Source: Paulownia fortunei (Eukaryota; Streptophyta; Magnoliopsida; Lamiales; Paulowniaceae). Taken from it: DNA of 64,000 bases. A model generated the notes under the pieces. That model did not search any database, was not told the origin of the DNA, and saw nothing but the letters and a program-made list of their open reading frames with translations. Position 1 is the first letter of the stretch. Each line of letters begins with the position of its first letter. Positions 13,381-26,073 of this stretch are shown here, one piece after another. The translations under genes were made by a program, and so were the position numbers. The DNA is taken from the NCBI GenBank assembly GCA_019321725.1, contig CM033123.1, forward strand, positions 3,108,960 through 3,172,959. Reading direction: 5' to 3'.

Positions 13381-14469
13381 TCCTCCTAAATGTTTAGTCA
13401 AATAATTAGGAGGTGCAGTACGGACTGGTGTCACTTTCCCGAATCCTTGACCTACAAAACTGCTAATTTAGCACAAGATAATATATATGTTTTTTAATCG
13501 TTATTAATATTTTATCCACTTGATCTAATTATTTTAAGGTGATATTTTTATCCTCGCCATGACTTTTCGCTGTTGCCACGCCATCATTGTCTATTGGATA
13601 AGCTCCCACCTATATTTGTCAAAAAGTCATAGGAGAGTGCATGCTGCTGAATGACAATATTACCCTGTGATGTCTGAACAAGTCTTGAAGCAATGATACA
13701 GGCAAAATGTTTTAAAATGGAGAGTTTATAACCAAAAAAATGCAATTTGAAATATTAAAAAGAAAATATTTAGAAATATTTAGCAGCAAACTCCTATCTC
13801 ATAAGGGATACCTCGTCTCTTTAATCTCATTTATATTGATTTATGCATTAGTTATAATTATTTGGACTTAATCAAACAATAAAAGATATTAAATTTATCT
13901 TATTTATATCTCCTCGCCATTATTACAAGAGTTCACTTTATCTTTAAAACCCAATGTCTTAGGTTTAAATCATACTATATAATCCCGTTCTTGTTAAATT
14001 TAATTACAATGAAGAAACTTCAATAACTTGAAGAGCAACATTTTTCAGTCATTTAGATCCAAATGGCAAAATCAATTAATTTTTGTTTTTTAAATTTTGT
14101 ATCGATGAAAGCTCTTGTTTAAAATTACCAAAAATTAAGATGTAATCACAAAAATATTTGCAACTCAAAATAATAGAAAAAGAAATGGAAAATAATTTCA
14201 TTTGAGATACATCTAATTAGTACAAGTTATTACAATCATTACATGATTAAAATCTATCCTCCAACCCAAAATTTTCCACCGGGAAAGGGCATATTCGTCA
14301 AATAATCAACTCTGCTCCCATTCTTGCATAAATGTGTTTTTAGCCAACTTTGATTGCAATCCTCTCTTCGCCTGTGTGTCTTGATTAACTGAAATCAAGA
14401 AACTCAAGAAAGTCATCATCCCATCACACCCATACTTCTACAATTTTCTTTGTAGAACGGAGCAAGAAA
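13381..14469. other. Intergenic region and leader of the YGL/LRDR gene
   Basis: AT-rich spacer. The last roughly 100 bases before 14470 are pyrimidine-rich and probably form the 5' untranslated leader of the next gene. Nothing else is recognised. Confidence 0.5.
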
Positions 14470-16905
14470 ATGCTGGCAGTTCTCCACAAATCGATGGCTA
14501 AAAGCCCTGAGGCATTACTGCAGAGCCCGCAAACTGAATCTGTTTCCGTTCTTAAAGATGGATTCTTGGCGACCCATTTCTCGTCCGTACACGCTGGCTC
14601 TGTCATCATCAACCTAGCTTCTTCTGGTTTCATTGCATATACTTCTGAAAGGCAGAACCCTCTTCTTCCAAGGTTTTTATACTCATCATTTTTCTCCATC
14701 GTGGGTTTCGTTTTGGTTTTTGTTTTTATTTCATTTTTGGTAGTTGTACTGTTTTGGGTTTGCATTTTTTATCTTGATCAGATCTATAAGTTGTTGTTGG
14801 GTTTTTCTTTTTATGGACACGGTCTTAGTTCTGTATTGTTTGTGTCTATGTATTCTGTTTATTGGAGATTGAGTTTTTAATGGGGAGTTTTGGATCTTAC
14901 GTTTTTCTTTCTTTCATGCCCTCATCGTTTATCTCTTACAGTAGATTGTATATAAAATTATGATTTTTAGTGTGTATGTGTGGATGATCACCTTCTTATC
15001 TTTTTTTTTTGTAAATTTCCTTGTAACCCAGTCGATGTGTATTGACTCTGTTTCTTTCCTGTGTTAAACTATTGCCGGTTTCGTGAGAAACCCTTGTGCA
15101 AGATTCATAAATTTACGGTAACTTATTTGTTTTCTGGTGGAATACTGTTTATCAGATTGTTTTTTTATTTTGTTTATGTTATTGTGGGCACTGGTGTGGG
15201 TCAAATGATCCATGAGTTGTGACTTGCAACCAAATTGCAATTTTGTAATTGTTTTTTTTTTCTTATTGTTTTAACTAAAGAATACAGTTTGTGAAAGGCT
15301 ATTATGTGGAATATCTTTTTGGCAGTGTGCACATAGCCTGTCATGATCCTGGTTATAACAGACCTTAGAGTAATTTTTTTGCAGTGAGAGTATTTCAAGT
15401 ATATTGTACCATTCTATATGCATTCTACTGCAAAGTGAGCCTATTTTTCAATTTCATTTGCTCTAGTTTCTTTTTTCAAAAATCATATAGTTGAAGTGGT
15501 TTAAATTTGTTATTATAAGCAACCTTGATTCTTCAGCTATGGGAAGGATCACTTTTTATACATCATTAGGTCTTTTTCCATACGCCTTCTAGCTGCATGA
15601 CTCATTGATTTATAAGTACTTTTATGTATCAACTGTTGGATTTCTATAATTTATTTTGTCATCTTTTTTCAGACTTTTTGCAGTTGTAGATGATATATTC
15701 TGCTTGTTTGAAGGCCACATCGAAAATGTTGCACATCTTAAGCAGCAGTATGGTTTAAATAAGTCGGCAAATGAAGTAATCATTGTTATTGAGGCTTACA
15801 GGACTTTGAGGGATAGAGGTCCTTATCCTGCCGATCAAGTCGTGAGGGATATTCAAGGGAAATTTGCTTTCATTCTGTTTGACAGTACTTCAAAAGCCAC
15901 ATTTATTGCTTCTGTGAGTAATTCTTTAGTCCTGCTGATGTTAACATTTTATTTTTGTCTAGCACATTACTCTGCGTATCTTGTTCTGGCTTTGTTATTA
16001 TATATGCAGGCAGCATGGGCTTAACTTACGTTCGATATTACTGGTACAGGATGCTGATGGGAGTGTACCCTTCTTCTGGGGAACTGATGCTGAAGGTAAC
16101 CTTGTTGTTTCTAATGACAGTGAATTTGTGAAGCAAGGTTGCGGCAAGTCTTTTGCCCCATTCCCCAAAGGTATATTGTTTTAAGAAGTTTAATTGACAC
16201 AGTTGCTTTCTGTGTGTATTTTATGTGGTCAAGTCATCTCTTAAATGGTTTTTGGCCCATGGAGGTGCAAGATGGATCGGCACATCTCATATGCTTTTTG
16301 TTCTATGAAATTGGAAAATGAGTAACATTCGAATTTTGCAATAATTGGTTATGACCGATGAGGCTTAACCTTGAACGCACTTTCTCTTACATCATGTTCT
16401 TCATACTACTTGTATGCTTACAAACCACAGGAACTTTCTGGTTACATTTCACCTGTCATTCAGTGTCTGGAAGTGCACTAACCAAATTTCGTTGTTTCCC
16501 TTTTCCTTCTCTTTTTGGGATTTTGTGGGGATGATTTTAATCTTTGACTTGTTGTAGCTCAAGCATTTTTAAAATGGCATAGAAAGAAGAGTGTATGTTG
16601 TTTCTACTTTCTTAAGTTGGTGACTTTCTTCCTTTGCCTTTCTTTGCACGTAGTGGAGAAGGATATTTTTGTAACTAGTTGAAGCTAAGGGAAATCTTTT
16701 TTCTGTTCCTTCAGGATGCTTCTTCACATCCTCTGGAGGTCTGCGGAGTTATGAGCATCCAATTAATGAGTTGAAGGCTGTGCCAAGAGTGGACAGTTCA
16801 GGGGAGGTGTGTGGTTTGACCTTTAAGGTAGATGCAGAGTCTCGGAAAGGGAAAACTGGAATGCCTAGAGTTGGGAGTGATGCAAATTGGTCTGAACACT
16901 ACTGA
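14470..16905 (+). CDS. Aluminium-induced / TSJT1-like protein with YGL and LRDR motifs
   Basis: Four coding exons: 14470-14672, 15673-15913, 16050-16170 and 16715-16905, giving 251 residues. It starts MLAVLHKSMAKSPEAL and carries both name-giving motifs, QQYGLNKSANE and YRTLRDRGP. These define the DUF3700 family (stem-specific protein TSJT1, aluminium-induced proteins). The fold is related to the class II glutamine amidotransferase (Ntn) domain of asparagine synthetase, as in DIQGKFAFILFD, but the start MLAV lacks the Cys2 nucleophile, so it is probably not an amidotransferase. Relatives respond to aluminium, sugar starvation, auxin and darkness; the biochemical role is unknown. It is convergent with DMC1. 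Family call is firm, function open. Confidence 0.92.
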
Positions 16906-17535
16906 ACTAACATTGAAAGATCTGTTATGGCAAGGCTTCTGTTGTTAGCTGGCCTTGGGTTTGTCTTACTTCCCTTCTATCATCGAGGTCTTGATGACTT
17001 CTGATTATGGTTGCTGAGTGTTACGGAACTTGGCAGTATTGTGATTAAGCTATATGTAGCTGTAAAGGAACGTTGCTTACCATTCTGTTTCAGCCTCACT
17101 CTCCCACATGAAGCCATTTTAATGGCCTTGAGTGAAATAACAGCACTTCCATTTGAAGCAGTACTACATGAAATATTTGTTATGTCATGTATTATGACCA
17201 CTCTATCATGTTATTCCCTTTTCTAGTGCAAATAAATGAATTGGAAGTTAGCCCTTAAGTTGCTTGGACCATTTGCATCATTGCTTTATGAATACCATGA
17301 TTATTTTAACGCGTCTAGAAGGGACTTAACCATGTAATATCAGCTGTGGCCAGTTGATAGGCATTTCAATCTGCTAGGAACATTAAAGTGTAGATGAAAT
17401 ATTTACAGTGAACGAAGTAGCATCATCACACTTTGTTTAGCATAGAGCTTTACATTTGAAAGTAGCAACTAAGCATATTAATTAAGGTACTTCTGCATTT
17501 CCTCAAACTAAAAGCAGAAAGAAATTGTAGTTGAT
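16906..17535. other. Convergent 3' region between the YGL/LRDR gene and DMC1
   Basis: This holds the 3' ends of two genes facing each other. ORFs at 16980-17226 on both strands do not resemble any family I know. No RNA gene or transposon is seen. Confidence 0.55.
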
Positions 17536-20500
17536 TCAATCCTTTGCATCTGCAATTCCACCTGGAGTTATCTGGAAAACTTGCCTCTGTTAAGAAAAGC
17601 TAGCAGAGAAATGCATGCTGTAGTCAGTTTACAGATTGAAGGATTAGTAAATCAGTGAATTCATGCTCATGCATTTTGGTTTGAAAATAGGACAGCACCA
17701 ATTCTCAACCATGTTACATAATTACCATGTGAATGATGTGTGAAAATATAGCAGTCTAAGTTTGAACACAAAGAAAGGATATTGCTTCGGCCTCAGGAAG
17801 ATTTGGGGCATCAAACATCTTGCAGACACGTTGTTCGCCTTTGCCCTTCCTGAACATTAGCCTTATGGTGGCTGCATGAGCCAAAACATGCCCTCCTGCT
17901 GGCTTCTTCGGATCTGATATAAAGACGCCTCCTCCGGGATCAGCAATAACTGCAATCATCAATTTAACAAAATAAATTAGCAAGCCTGGTAAAAGTAAGC
18001 AGTCAATTCATTTGGAGTCTAGTTGGGAAAATAAATCAGGAACTGATGCAGGTTTTCTTTTTTTAATTCAAGCATGGAGTGAAGTCAGAGTTGAGAAATC
18101 TGGAATGTTACTACTACAAGTTGAATGCAGGTTATCCTACCCTGGTTGGTCATGTAGACAGCAACATTGAATTCCGCAGCAATCTTCATCAATCTTGAGA
18201 GCATCTGAGCCAACTTTTGCTGGAAATAGCAACGGAGAGCTCATATTAACTGAAGCATCAGAGCTTCTAAACCAGTAGTAATCTTTTAATAGTGGCCCAG
18301 ACCTGACGTTCTGCAAGTTCTCCTCTTCCAGTGAAGTCCACTCGAAACAGAGCTATCACTGAATCAACAATCTGAAAGCACAGTTCCAACACATCAGCCC
18401 TTACCACTACAGCTGATTCATCATTAGAACAATGGTGCTAAATTAGCTCACCAAAAGTCTGAAAGGCTCTTCAGCCATTTTCGCTGCTAGACCAAGAAGC
18501 AGGTTGTACTGATGCTCATATGTGTAAGCACGAGCATATATGATCTTTAACAAATTCAAAATAGCTGATAATGAGATAACAGAAATCAATTGATTAACAC
18601 GGAATAAGTGAATGAAAAAAATCAGCTTTACATTGTCAAGTACAGCTCCTGGATCCATTCCAAATCTTTCAGCTATGGGTATTATTCGATCTGGTCGGCT
18701 GCAAGTGCATTGATTCAAGGAAAACCAAAGAACAAGCAAAAAAGCAGGAAACAATGGATTTGTTTCTAATCTAATGCCGTAAAGCACAGTTATCCAACAT
18801 CTTAAACTATATGGTAGGAATAAGAATCAGTAAAGGATACAATGTCCCCTCAGTGTCAATGTAAGCAACCTTTCCATTGCCTCCTCTCATATTAATAGGA
18901 AGCTGCAGAATTAAAAAATGAACCCACAGAAACTTCAGTTCATCATTGTGAACTGAAACATAACCATCATGGATAGAGAACAGCTAGAAAATGAAAATTA
19001 GCTCATAATTAGATTTGCAATTCAGATTTTAATTTCCTTCTTCACAAAGGACAAATAGATAAATATATGTAGGTTACATCCCCATTAAAGAATTAAATAA
19101 CAACTTTGACATAAAACTTTTGCTTATTTTATCACCTGCGTGGAAACACAGAGTGTATGTGCTAGTTGTGTTTTTCCAGATCTGAGTCAAATGTAGAATA
19201 CAAGTTCATCAGCAGCAAGAAACTAACAAACAGGTTGAATTTATCACTAAGTTTTTTATCAAGTCAGTGGAAAAATAGTGTAGTTGTCACCTGAATTCCC
19301 CAAAAGCTTCTGTAATTGCCAGAGTTTCTATTCCACCTTCAGCATGGCCAGAAATGAGTTATGGCGTGCATACTATGAAGATAAATTCAAATGAAAGCAC
19401 ACAGAGATTTCAATAATTACCCCCTAAAAGTTCATCTAGAGCTTGGCTTCCAGTTGTGATGTGAACTACTGATTTTCTCTGTACAGCCACCAAAAGTTAA
19501 ATGTCAGCTTCTAAGCAAGCATGAGACTCTGCACAATATTACTAAATTACTCCACTAAGCAACCCAAAGGACCTAAAAGTCTTACTTTCAGCAGAGCATC
19601 ACTTCCAGTGATATAACCAAAGTTCTGTAAATTGAAAGAGAGAAAACAAACAGCATCAGTATACATCACAGGTTTATATAACTATTAGTAACTATTATCA
19701 AATGAAATCACTAACCACTATCTTCTCTACAGCTTCACATATCTTATCAACTTTTGCCTCAGACAGTCCTTTGATTCCAGTCAAATTCTGGTTGATTTAC
19801 CCAAGTTACAGTCCAAATGTGTTCCGAATTGGAATACATAAGATAGGTAGTTAATTCAAACTTCACCTTCTTAGTGTGCATCATTAAGCCATTGCATGTA
19901 TAGATGCCAGCATCCTGCAGCTTCTTCACATCTCCAGCATTGATTCCATGTGCTGTCACTGCAAAAAGGACATAGAATAGCAACAATATCGAGAAATTAT
20001 CCTACCACATTTTAACAGAACAGCATTTTTGTCAGGAAATCACCTAAATGTACTGAAGATCAAAATATCAAAACATTTTCTTAACATACATCGAAAAGGT
20101 AACTTGAGAATTCGATTTCAGTGTGAAATAATCAAGTAAGAATATAGTGAAAAAGAGATATTAGCATATGAACTACATTAAAATTATCAAAAAAGAGACA
20201 TGCGTATATCCACATAGACAAGCATTCACAATTAACTATTTGTTTAAGATTAAACAATATTTTATTTCATGGAGATCACAGAAATACTACTCTGCAAAAT
20301 TTACTTTATTTTAGAAACTAGAATACCAACATTTTTGTGGTTCTAATTTATTATAAAGAAATAGCTGTGGTCATGAAAATAAGAAACATCCAGAAGTTAT
20401 TCGCACATGATTATCAGAAACACAAAATCTAGTTAAACTTTGTGCTCCATATAAAATCAACACTACCATGCTCAAAATCATTACTAACATGAACGTAAAA

Positions 20501-21172
20501 CATGAGACCAGAAAAAAACACGGGATTACATACTAAACAAACAGAATTTCTCTACATGAATGAATAGAACTCATCATAAATACCAGAATAAATTTAGAGT
20601 TATGAACCGAATTGAGAAGTTCTGTTAGCAAGTAATACCATTATTAACTGTAAATATAAGTAAGAAGTTTTTAAAACTAAGGAAAATTCATTCGAGTATC
20701 AAACAAAACGTAGCAAACATGCTAAAATTATCAGTTCTCAGAATTAGATAGAAAACTTCCGCAGGCAGAATATAAATGTGAATAAGAAGAAATTTAATTC
20801 AGCGCGTTACAAAAAATTTGTGAATTTACTGGATCGCATAAAAAACAGAGCCAAATTAAACAGAAATTTGAATTTGCAGTAAAACTCAAAATCAAATGCA
20901 CACGAAACAGAGTCATAATGCCTATGAGATTTAAATGAGCTAAAAAAATGAGCCGTGAACTTTTACGTTTATCAATTGCTTCGAACAAGTCTTCTTCATC
21001 TTCTATTTCTTCTCTTTCGACGAGCTGCAGCTGGCTCTGCTCTTCAGCTCTGTTGCTTGTAATTCAACCAAAAAAACGAAAATAAATCAGCAGTCACGTA
21101 AATAAGATTTGATTGTTCAATCGTCGAACCTTAAAGTGAAGATTGAAATCAATCATACTTGAATGCAAGCAT
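17536..21172 (-). CDS. DMC1: DMC1, meiosis-specific RecA/RAD51-family recombinase
   Basis: Fifteen coding exons on the minus strand: 21172-21159, 21055-20967, 19958-19867, 19787-19716, 19624-19586, 19478-19421, 19336-19291, 19181-19136, 18902-18841, 18698-18632, 18544-18452, 18371-18303, 18219-18141, 17949-17783 and 17580-17536. Phases agree throughout and give 345 residues, the usual plant length (Arabidopsis about 344). The N-terminal helix-hairpin-helix region includes [20 protein letters not shown]; Walker A is GEFRSGKT (134-141) and Walker B is LLIVD (225-229). The protein forms filaments on single-stranded DNA and catalyses strand exchange between homologues in meiosis. Tract and C-terminus ([13 protein letters not shown]) separate DMC1 from RAD51. 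The first coding exon is only 14 bases, so the exact N-terminus is the least certain part. Two introns carry U12-type signals. Confidence 0.93.
17581..17782 (-). other. U12-type AT-class intron of DMC1 (last intron)
   Basis: Read on the minus strand, the donor ATATCCTTT (17782-17774) is the exact U12 AT-class 5' consensus. TTTTCTTAAC at 17598-17589 fits the U12 branch site and lies about 9 bases from the acceptor. Splicing ...GCA|ATATCC to ...GGCAA|GTTTTC joins AEA to [14 protein letters not shown] in frame, which makes the intron AT-AA. The AG one base further would shift the frame to an early stop. Without splicing, the ORF ends after AISFLCVQT. Confidence 0.75.
18699..18840 (-). other. U12-type GT-AG intron of DMC1
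   Basis: Donor GTATCCTTT at 18840-18832 matches the U12 GT-class consensus. TTCCTTGAAT at about 18722-18713 matches the U12 branch site, about 15 bases before the acceptor TTGCAG. The intron splits codon 173 (F), joining GTF to [13 protein letters not shown]. It is short (142 bases) and preserves frame. Confidence 0.82.
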
Positions 21173-21281
21173 TTTTGTTTCAGAGAGGATATTTTTAGAT
21201 AGAGAGAGTTTTTCACAAAGAATGAGAGCGCGGTTAAACGAACTGATGAGAGTCTGTTTTTCAAATTCTCAGGATGGAGGC

Positions 21282-21288
21282 TTATATA
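21282..21288 (-). promoter_or_regulatory. TATA box of DMC1
   Basis: On the minus strand the sequence reads GGTATATAAGCC, a strong TATA element about 110 bases upstream of the predicted ATG at 21172. Transcription would then start near 21255, leaving a leader of about 80 bases. The assignment rests on position only. Confidence 0.5.
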
Positions 21289-21289
21289 C

Positions 21290-22330
21290 CGCGGAACCCA
21301 CGGGATTCTTAATTTTGGTTTTAGTTTGGGCTGCGGTTCAATGCGGCAGCATGAGGAGTGGACGTTGTATGCGTCAATTCATGCCTTTTGTATATTGGAA
21401 GAAATCAATGCAATTTATTTTTTTCTCACATCAAAATTCAGTTATGTTTAGAGTGTTAATAAAATTTTCTTTAAATTTTCAAATTTCGCTAAAGTAAAAC
21501 TCAAGTGCCTAAGTTTTGTTGTCACCTGAGAAAAAATTATGATATTTTCAATAAAATTTAAATTTTATGAGGTAGAGGCGATTAATAGGTTGAATGTGTT
21601 GAGTACTTATATAGTACACTAGCTTTTACAATTACTCGATTATATGACAATTTATAGTCACAGGAATTAAAATCAATATTTGTCATTAAGTTTGTTGACT
21701 AATAAATTATCAGTTATTTCTAGCAATAAAAAAGAGTTCTTTTATACCTCGAACAAAAGTGTATGAATGAATAAAAATAATGATAATATGATATTTATGT
21801 TACAATTGAAGTTTTAAAATTTTAAAATCAAATTTAATTTTTATTAAAAGAAAAATAAATTTTGTTACTTTTCTATTAACTTTGTAACACCCAGTAAAAC
21901 ACCATAATCTAGAATTTAAGTTTTTATAATTACACATTCTATCTTAGCACTATTAATAGGTGTTTTGGTTTAGACAGAGACACATAATTATTCTTATATT
22001 TTTTATATTTTATATATTATTTTTAATATTACTTTGAATAATGTGATAAGATATTGTTTTTTAATTTTGTTATGATTGTACTTACAATAGGAGATATCGA
22101 CAATAACCTTCTTGGGTTTTGTATTGGGGTGATGGTGAATCATCAGTACCTGTTCGTGACTCTACATGCCACCTGTTTTATTTTTAAAAATTTATATGTT
22201 TTTAAAATTATATAAATCATATACATTCTTTGTGATTTATTTACATCAAGTAATTTTCCATTTGTTTTCAAAATTATTTTCATTGAAATTAAAATATTCA
22301 CAACAATTTATAACTTGCTTACTATAAGCC
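21290..22330. other. AT-rich intergenic region upstream of DMC1
   Basis: Beyond the DMC1 promoter this is low-complexity AT-rich DNA with no coding signal or recognisable repeat. Confidence 0.5.
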
Positions 22331-22334
22331 TTTA

Positions 22335-23090
22335 GGGCATCTCAAATGGGATATCAAATCCTACACTAAAACACCAACATTAGTGTAATTATATCTCTAA
22401 TAGAGCACAAAATTTGATATAATGAATAGTATTGAATCAAATTTGGTGTAATATTATTCATTTACACCAAATTTGGTGTAATATTTATATTTTCAATTTG
22501 CCCCTAAAATTGTTCTGTTCCAAATTTGAATTTTATTTGTATCTTATATTGTATATTTAATTAATTTATAAAATTTTAATTTTGTTATTAATTTGTAATA
22601 ATTAATTATAATAATTAATAATTAATTAATATTTGCTAAATAATAATAATAATAATAAATAAATAAATATATTAAAATAACATTATTTGCGTCAAATTCA
22701 AAAATAAAATACAACATAAATATTGAAAACTAAAATTAAAAAAAAATACTACATAAAACTAAAGACAATAATTTAATAGTTTGGTAAATTAATTTTTTAT
22801 TGTGATATTAATTGTAATGTAGTATTTTTTTTATTGTGATATTAATTGTAAATTTTATTTTTGTAATATAATTAATAATTATAATATGAATTATATGTAA
22901 TTTTCTATTTAGTAGAATTAGTAGTAATAAAATATAATTAATTAAATAATTTTATAAATAAATAAATATGTGATAATTTAAAAATAAGAAAAATAAAAAT
23001 AAAATATTTATTTAGTGTAATAAATTGAAAATAATTTATATCAACTTATACTAAAATACCAAATTTGATACAATTTATTGGAGACGGCGT
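22335..23090. mobile_element. MITE with degenerate terminal inverted repeats
   Basis: The left end (GGGCATCTCAAATGGG then ATATCAAATCC) resembles the reverse complement of the right end (GCCGTCTCCAATAAATTG then TATCAAATTTGG). The inside repeats the palindromic motif ACCAAATTTGGTGTA and has no ORF. This pattern fits a common class of plant MITE with ends like CATCTCCAATGG. Superfamily and target duplication are not resolved. Confidence 0.6.
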
Positions 23091-23632
23091 TGGAGTGCAT
23101 GACTATGTGACTATGTGACTGGAAGCCCCTATGGAGCAAGATGTGAACAGTGGTAGGCGTTATATTGATTATTGCGACTATGTGATGGTTCCTTCTGTTG
23201 ACTGCATGGACATGCAGTGGCACCTGACAATTGACATGGCATGGTGTTGGTTGGGCATGACTTAGCTTTTGCATGGTTCACGGGAACAACGGAACACAAA
23301 GTGAAGTCATCAATAAAGGGAAGCCACGCTTTATGCTTATTGCCTAGCAATGCCAATAATACTAAAGCTATTCTTGATTGATGTTGTTGGGCTTCTTTTC
23401 TGCTCTTACAACTCCAATTTTTGTGTTGGTCAAGATGCAACCAATGTTACTAAAGTTTGGCTGAGGCATCCTGACAGTAGTAGTCTGTAGGCATGTGCTA
23501 TATAAGCAAGGATTGTTTTTTTCCATCCTGTCTTTAAGTGGTGCAGAAGTTTAGTATTTGACGCATCACATGAAAGATTGGTGATTCGTATTTTTCTAAG
23601 TGTCACTTTGATTTTATGTGGGTGTACTTGTT
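23091..23632. other. Intergenic region, unassigned
   Basis: Base composition is less AT-rich than its flanks and short ORFs exist on the minus strand (23129-23440), but none resembles a known protein. It may be a transposon relic. Confidence 0.4.
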
Positions 23633-23836
23633 AATGGGTGAATTTCCGTACCTTATCTTTAGGACCCACGTGGAGTGTGCGACTATACTCTTACAGAAGT
23701 CAGTATGTCGAATATTCATTTTGAATGTATATGAATGGGTGAATTTTCGTATCTTATCTTTAGGGTCCACGTGGAGTGTGCGACTATACTCTTACAGAAG
23801 TCAGTATGTCGAATATTCATTTTGAATGTATATGAA
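23633..23836 (+). repeat. Tandem duplication, two copies of about 101 bp
   Basis: The unit starting AATGGGTGAATTT at 23633 recurs at 23734 with only a few differences. It includes CCACGTGGAGTGTGCGACTA and ends GAATGTATATGAAT. The copies are nearly identical, so the duplication looks recent. Confidence 0.9.
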
Positions 23837-24344
23837 TTATTGTCACACTATCATTTATCCAATTATCGAATTAAAAAAAAATTGACTACTATCAAAATTA
23901 ATCAAACCAAATATGAATACGTGCATTATAAAAAAATATTATTTGTTTCCTCTTTGTCCCTCTATTTTAGGCGCAACTTTTTGAGACACAAAATGTTTAT
24001 TTTTGTTCCTCTTGCCTTGGAAACTAGCCTTTCCTCGGGCTATGCTACTATTGGCTTTTTGTTGGGATGTCAATTCGGTGTTGTATGGATGGCATCACAT
24101 ATACTGCCTTTGATTTGTATGATTTGGCCAAGTGTTGTGCATAAAATCTTTTGTCATTTTCTTTGCAACCTGCTGTTTGTGTGCAATTGTGTTGATTGTG
24201 ACTTAGGCAACAAATTAAATATCATTAAGCAAAATTAGGTTGTGAATTACCCTTACCCTGTTTGAGACACTTAGCATGGTATGTGGGTCCTACCCCCACT
24301 CTCGCTAATGCATATTTAAAATGAATGGGTTCTTGGGAGTCGGG

Positions 24345-25335
24345 AGTTTTGTATTAATTTTAAGTTGATACATGATTTTTTATAAATAATTTAATTGATA
24401 TATGATTTTTATTATGAATATTAAATAAATACATGAATTTTTACATTTAACTTAATCGATACCTAAATTTTGTTATAAATATTAAATTAGTACATGTTAA
24501 ATGAACTTCATCCACTTTTCCATTTATAAGTATTATAGAATGATGAATATATACACTTGTAATTTAATTACAAGTATCTACTTTTTTTATAGTATTTATA
24601 TGACTAAATAAATTCTATCATTATAATAATATAAATATATAAATTGAGTACTAATAATTATAACAACTATATAAATAAGATATGCAAAAATAATCCTTAT
24701 TTTCTAACATAAATCTAAAATAAAATGTACTTGGATAGGGAGCGATAATTTTGAAACAAAAATTTATGAACCGAGAATTTAATTTAATTTCTCAAGAATA
24801 AATATAATAAAATAAACAACATGCAATAAAAGCAAAGCAAATTATTTTCTTTATTCTTTTTCTTAGATCTCAACTTTTGAAAAGTAAATGTAAAAGTTGA
24901 TTTCATAATTTTTTATTTCTGAAACTCTCTCTCCCTGTCCATCTGTACTTAAATTTAATTTTGTTATTAAACTGTGAACAGTTGAATATCTTGGTTATAT
25001 GATTGCTTATTATTACTCAATTTATAATTTTATATTATTATAGAGATAAAAACCTATTTAATCATATGATTATATTACGAAAGAATAAATGAATACTTGT
25101 CATTAAATAATGGTTTAAATTGATATATATGTCATTAAAAAATATATAGATGAAGAATTGCATGGAGTTTAATTAATATGTAACAATTTGATAGTTATGA
25201 CTAAATTTAGGTATTAATTAAAATATTTATAAAAATTCATGTATCAATTTAAAATTAATAGAAAAACTCATATATCATTTAGATCATTTATATAAACTCA
25301 TCTATCAATTTAACATTAACAGCAAATCTTGTGTT
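24345..25335. mobile_element. Fold-back (long inverted repeat) element
   Basis: The left arm (about 24345-24500, AAGTTGATACATGATTTTT and AATCGATACCTAAATTT) is the diverged reverse complement of the right arm (about 25185-25335, AAATTTAGGTATTAATTAAA and ATTCATGTATCAATTTA). The interior has no ORF. Part of the interior and right arm recurs near 44470-44860. It fits a non-autonomous DNA transposon; superfamily unknown. Confidence 0.6.
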
Positions 25336-26073
25336 AATGAATTATTAAATGAATTAAGTATTAATGAACTTTAATTGTATCAATTATGAGTTCAAATAAT
25401 TTGTTATCTCACATATATTTTATTATTTTTTAATTAATTGAGTTGAACTCGAATTAAATTTTAAATTTTATAAAATAAAAAAATTTATTTAAATTTAATT
25501 TATTATATTTAATAAATTTAATTCAAATAATTTTTTTTTATCGATGCCAAAGAGTATAATGTATCTTGACATTTCAACCTTACTTTCGGAAGGTAAATTT
25601 GTCTTTCTACACTAAATTTCCCGGTGGCTTTTTACCATTAACCGGGTAATTTCCTCGACGACTTCTTGTAGTCTAAACCTAAAACGCGTTATTCCTTTTC
25701 TCTGGATTGACAAATGTAGAATGAAAATCGAAGAGAAAAAGCTTGGAAAATACAAAAACACCCCTAACAATACCCCGAATTTTCAAATCAAGCAGCATAC
25801 TTATAAATGTTACTCCGCTTTTCCCCACGCCCCGCTCCCCACCTTCCTCTAGAGTCTAGGGTTTCTCCTCTTCCCGCTCCTTCACCAAATATGTTACATT
25901 TTATACGCATACATACTCGTATCTCTACTTAAACCTATAGATACATCTATCCTTTTAACCTCTTACATAACTTTATTCCTCTTTCAATTTGTTTTCTCCT
26001 AAAGAAGTCTCCAAAGTTGAGTATTTTTTATAGATTCATGCCTTTTAATTTGCAGCTTGAAGAGAAAGAAACA
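25336..26073 (+). other. Spacer and 5' leader of the LRR-kinase gene
   Basis: AT-rich until about 25540. From about 25820 the plus strand is rich in C and T, typical of a plant leader, and a possible acceptor (AATTTGCAG, 26047-26055) just before the start suggests a 5'UTR intron. The promoter elements are not clear. Confidence 0.45.

Noticed and set aside
23735..24238. Plus-strand ORF of 167 codons
   Set aside because: It begins inside a tandem repeat, runs through AT-rich DNA and has no recognisable domain or splice context.
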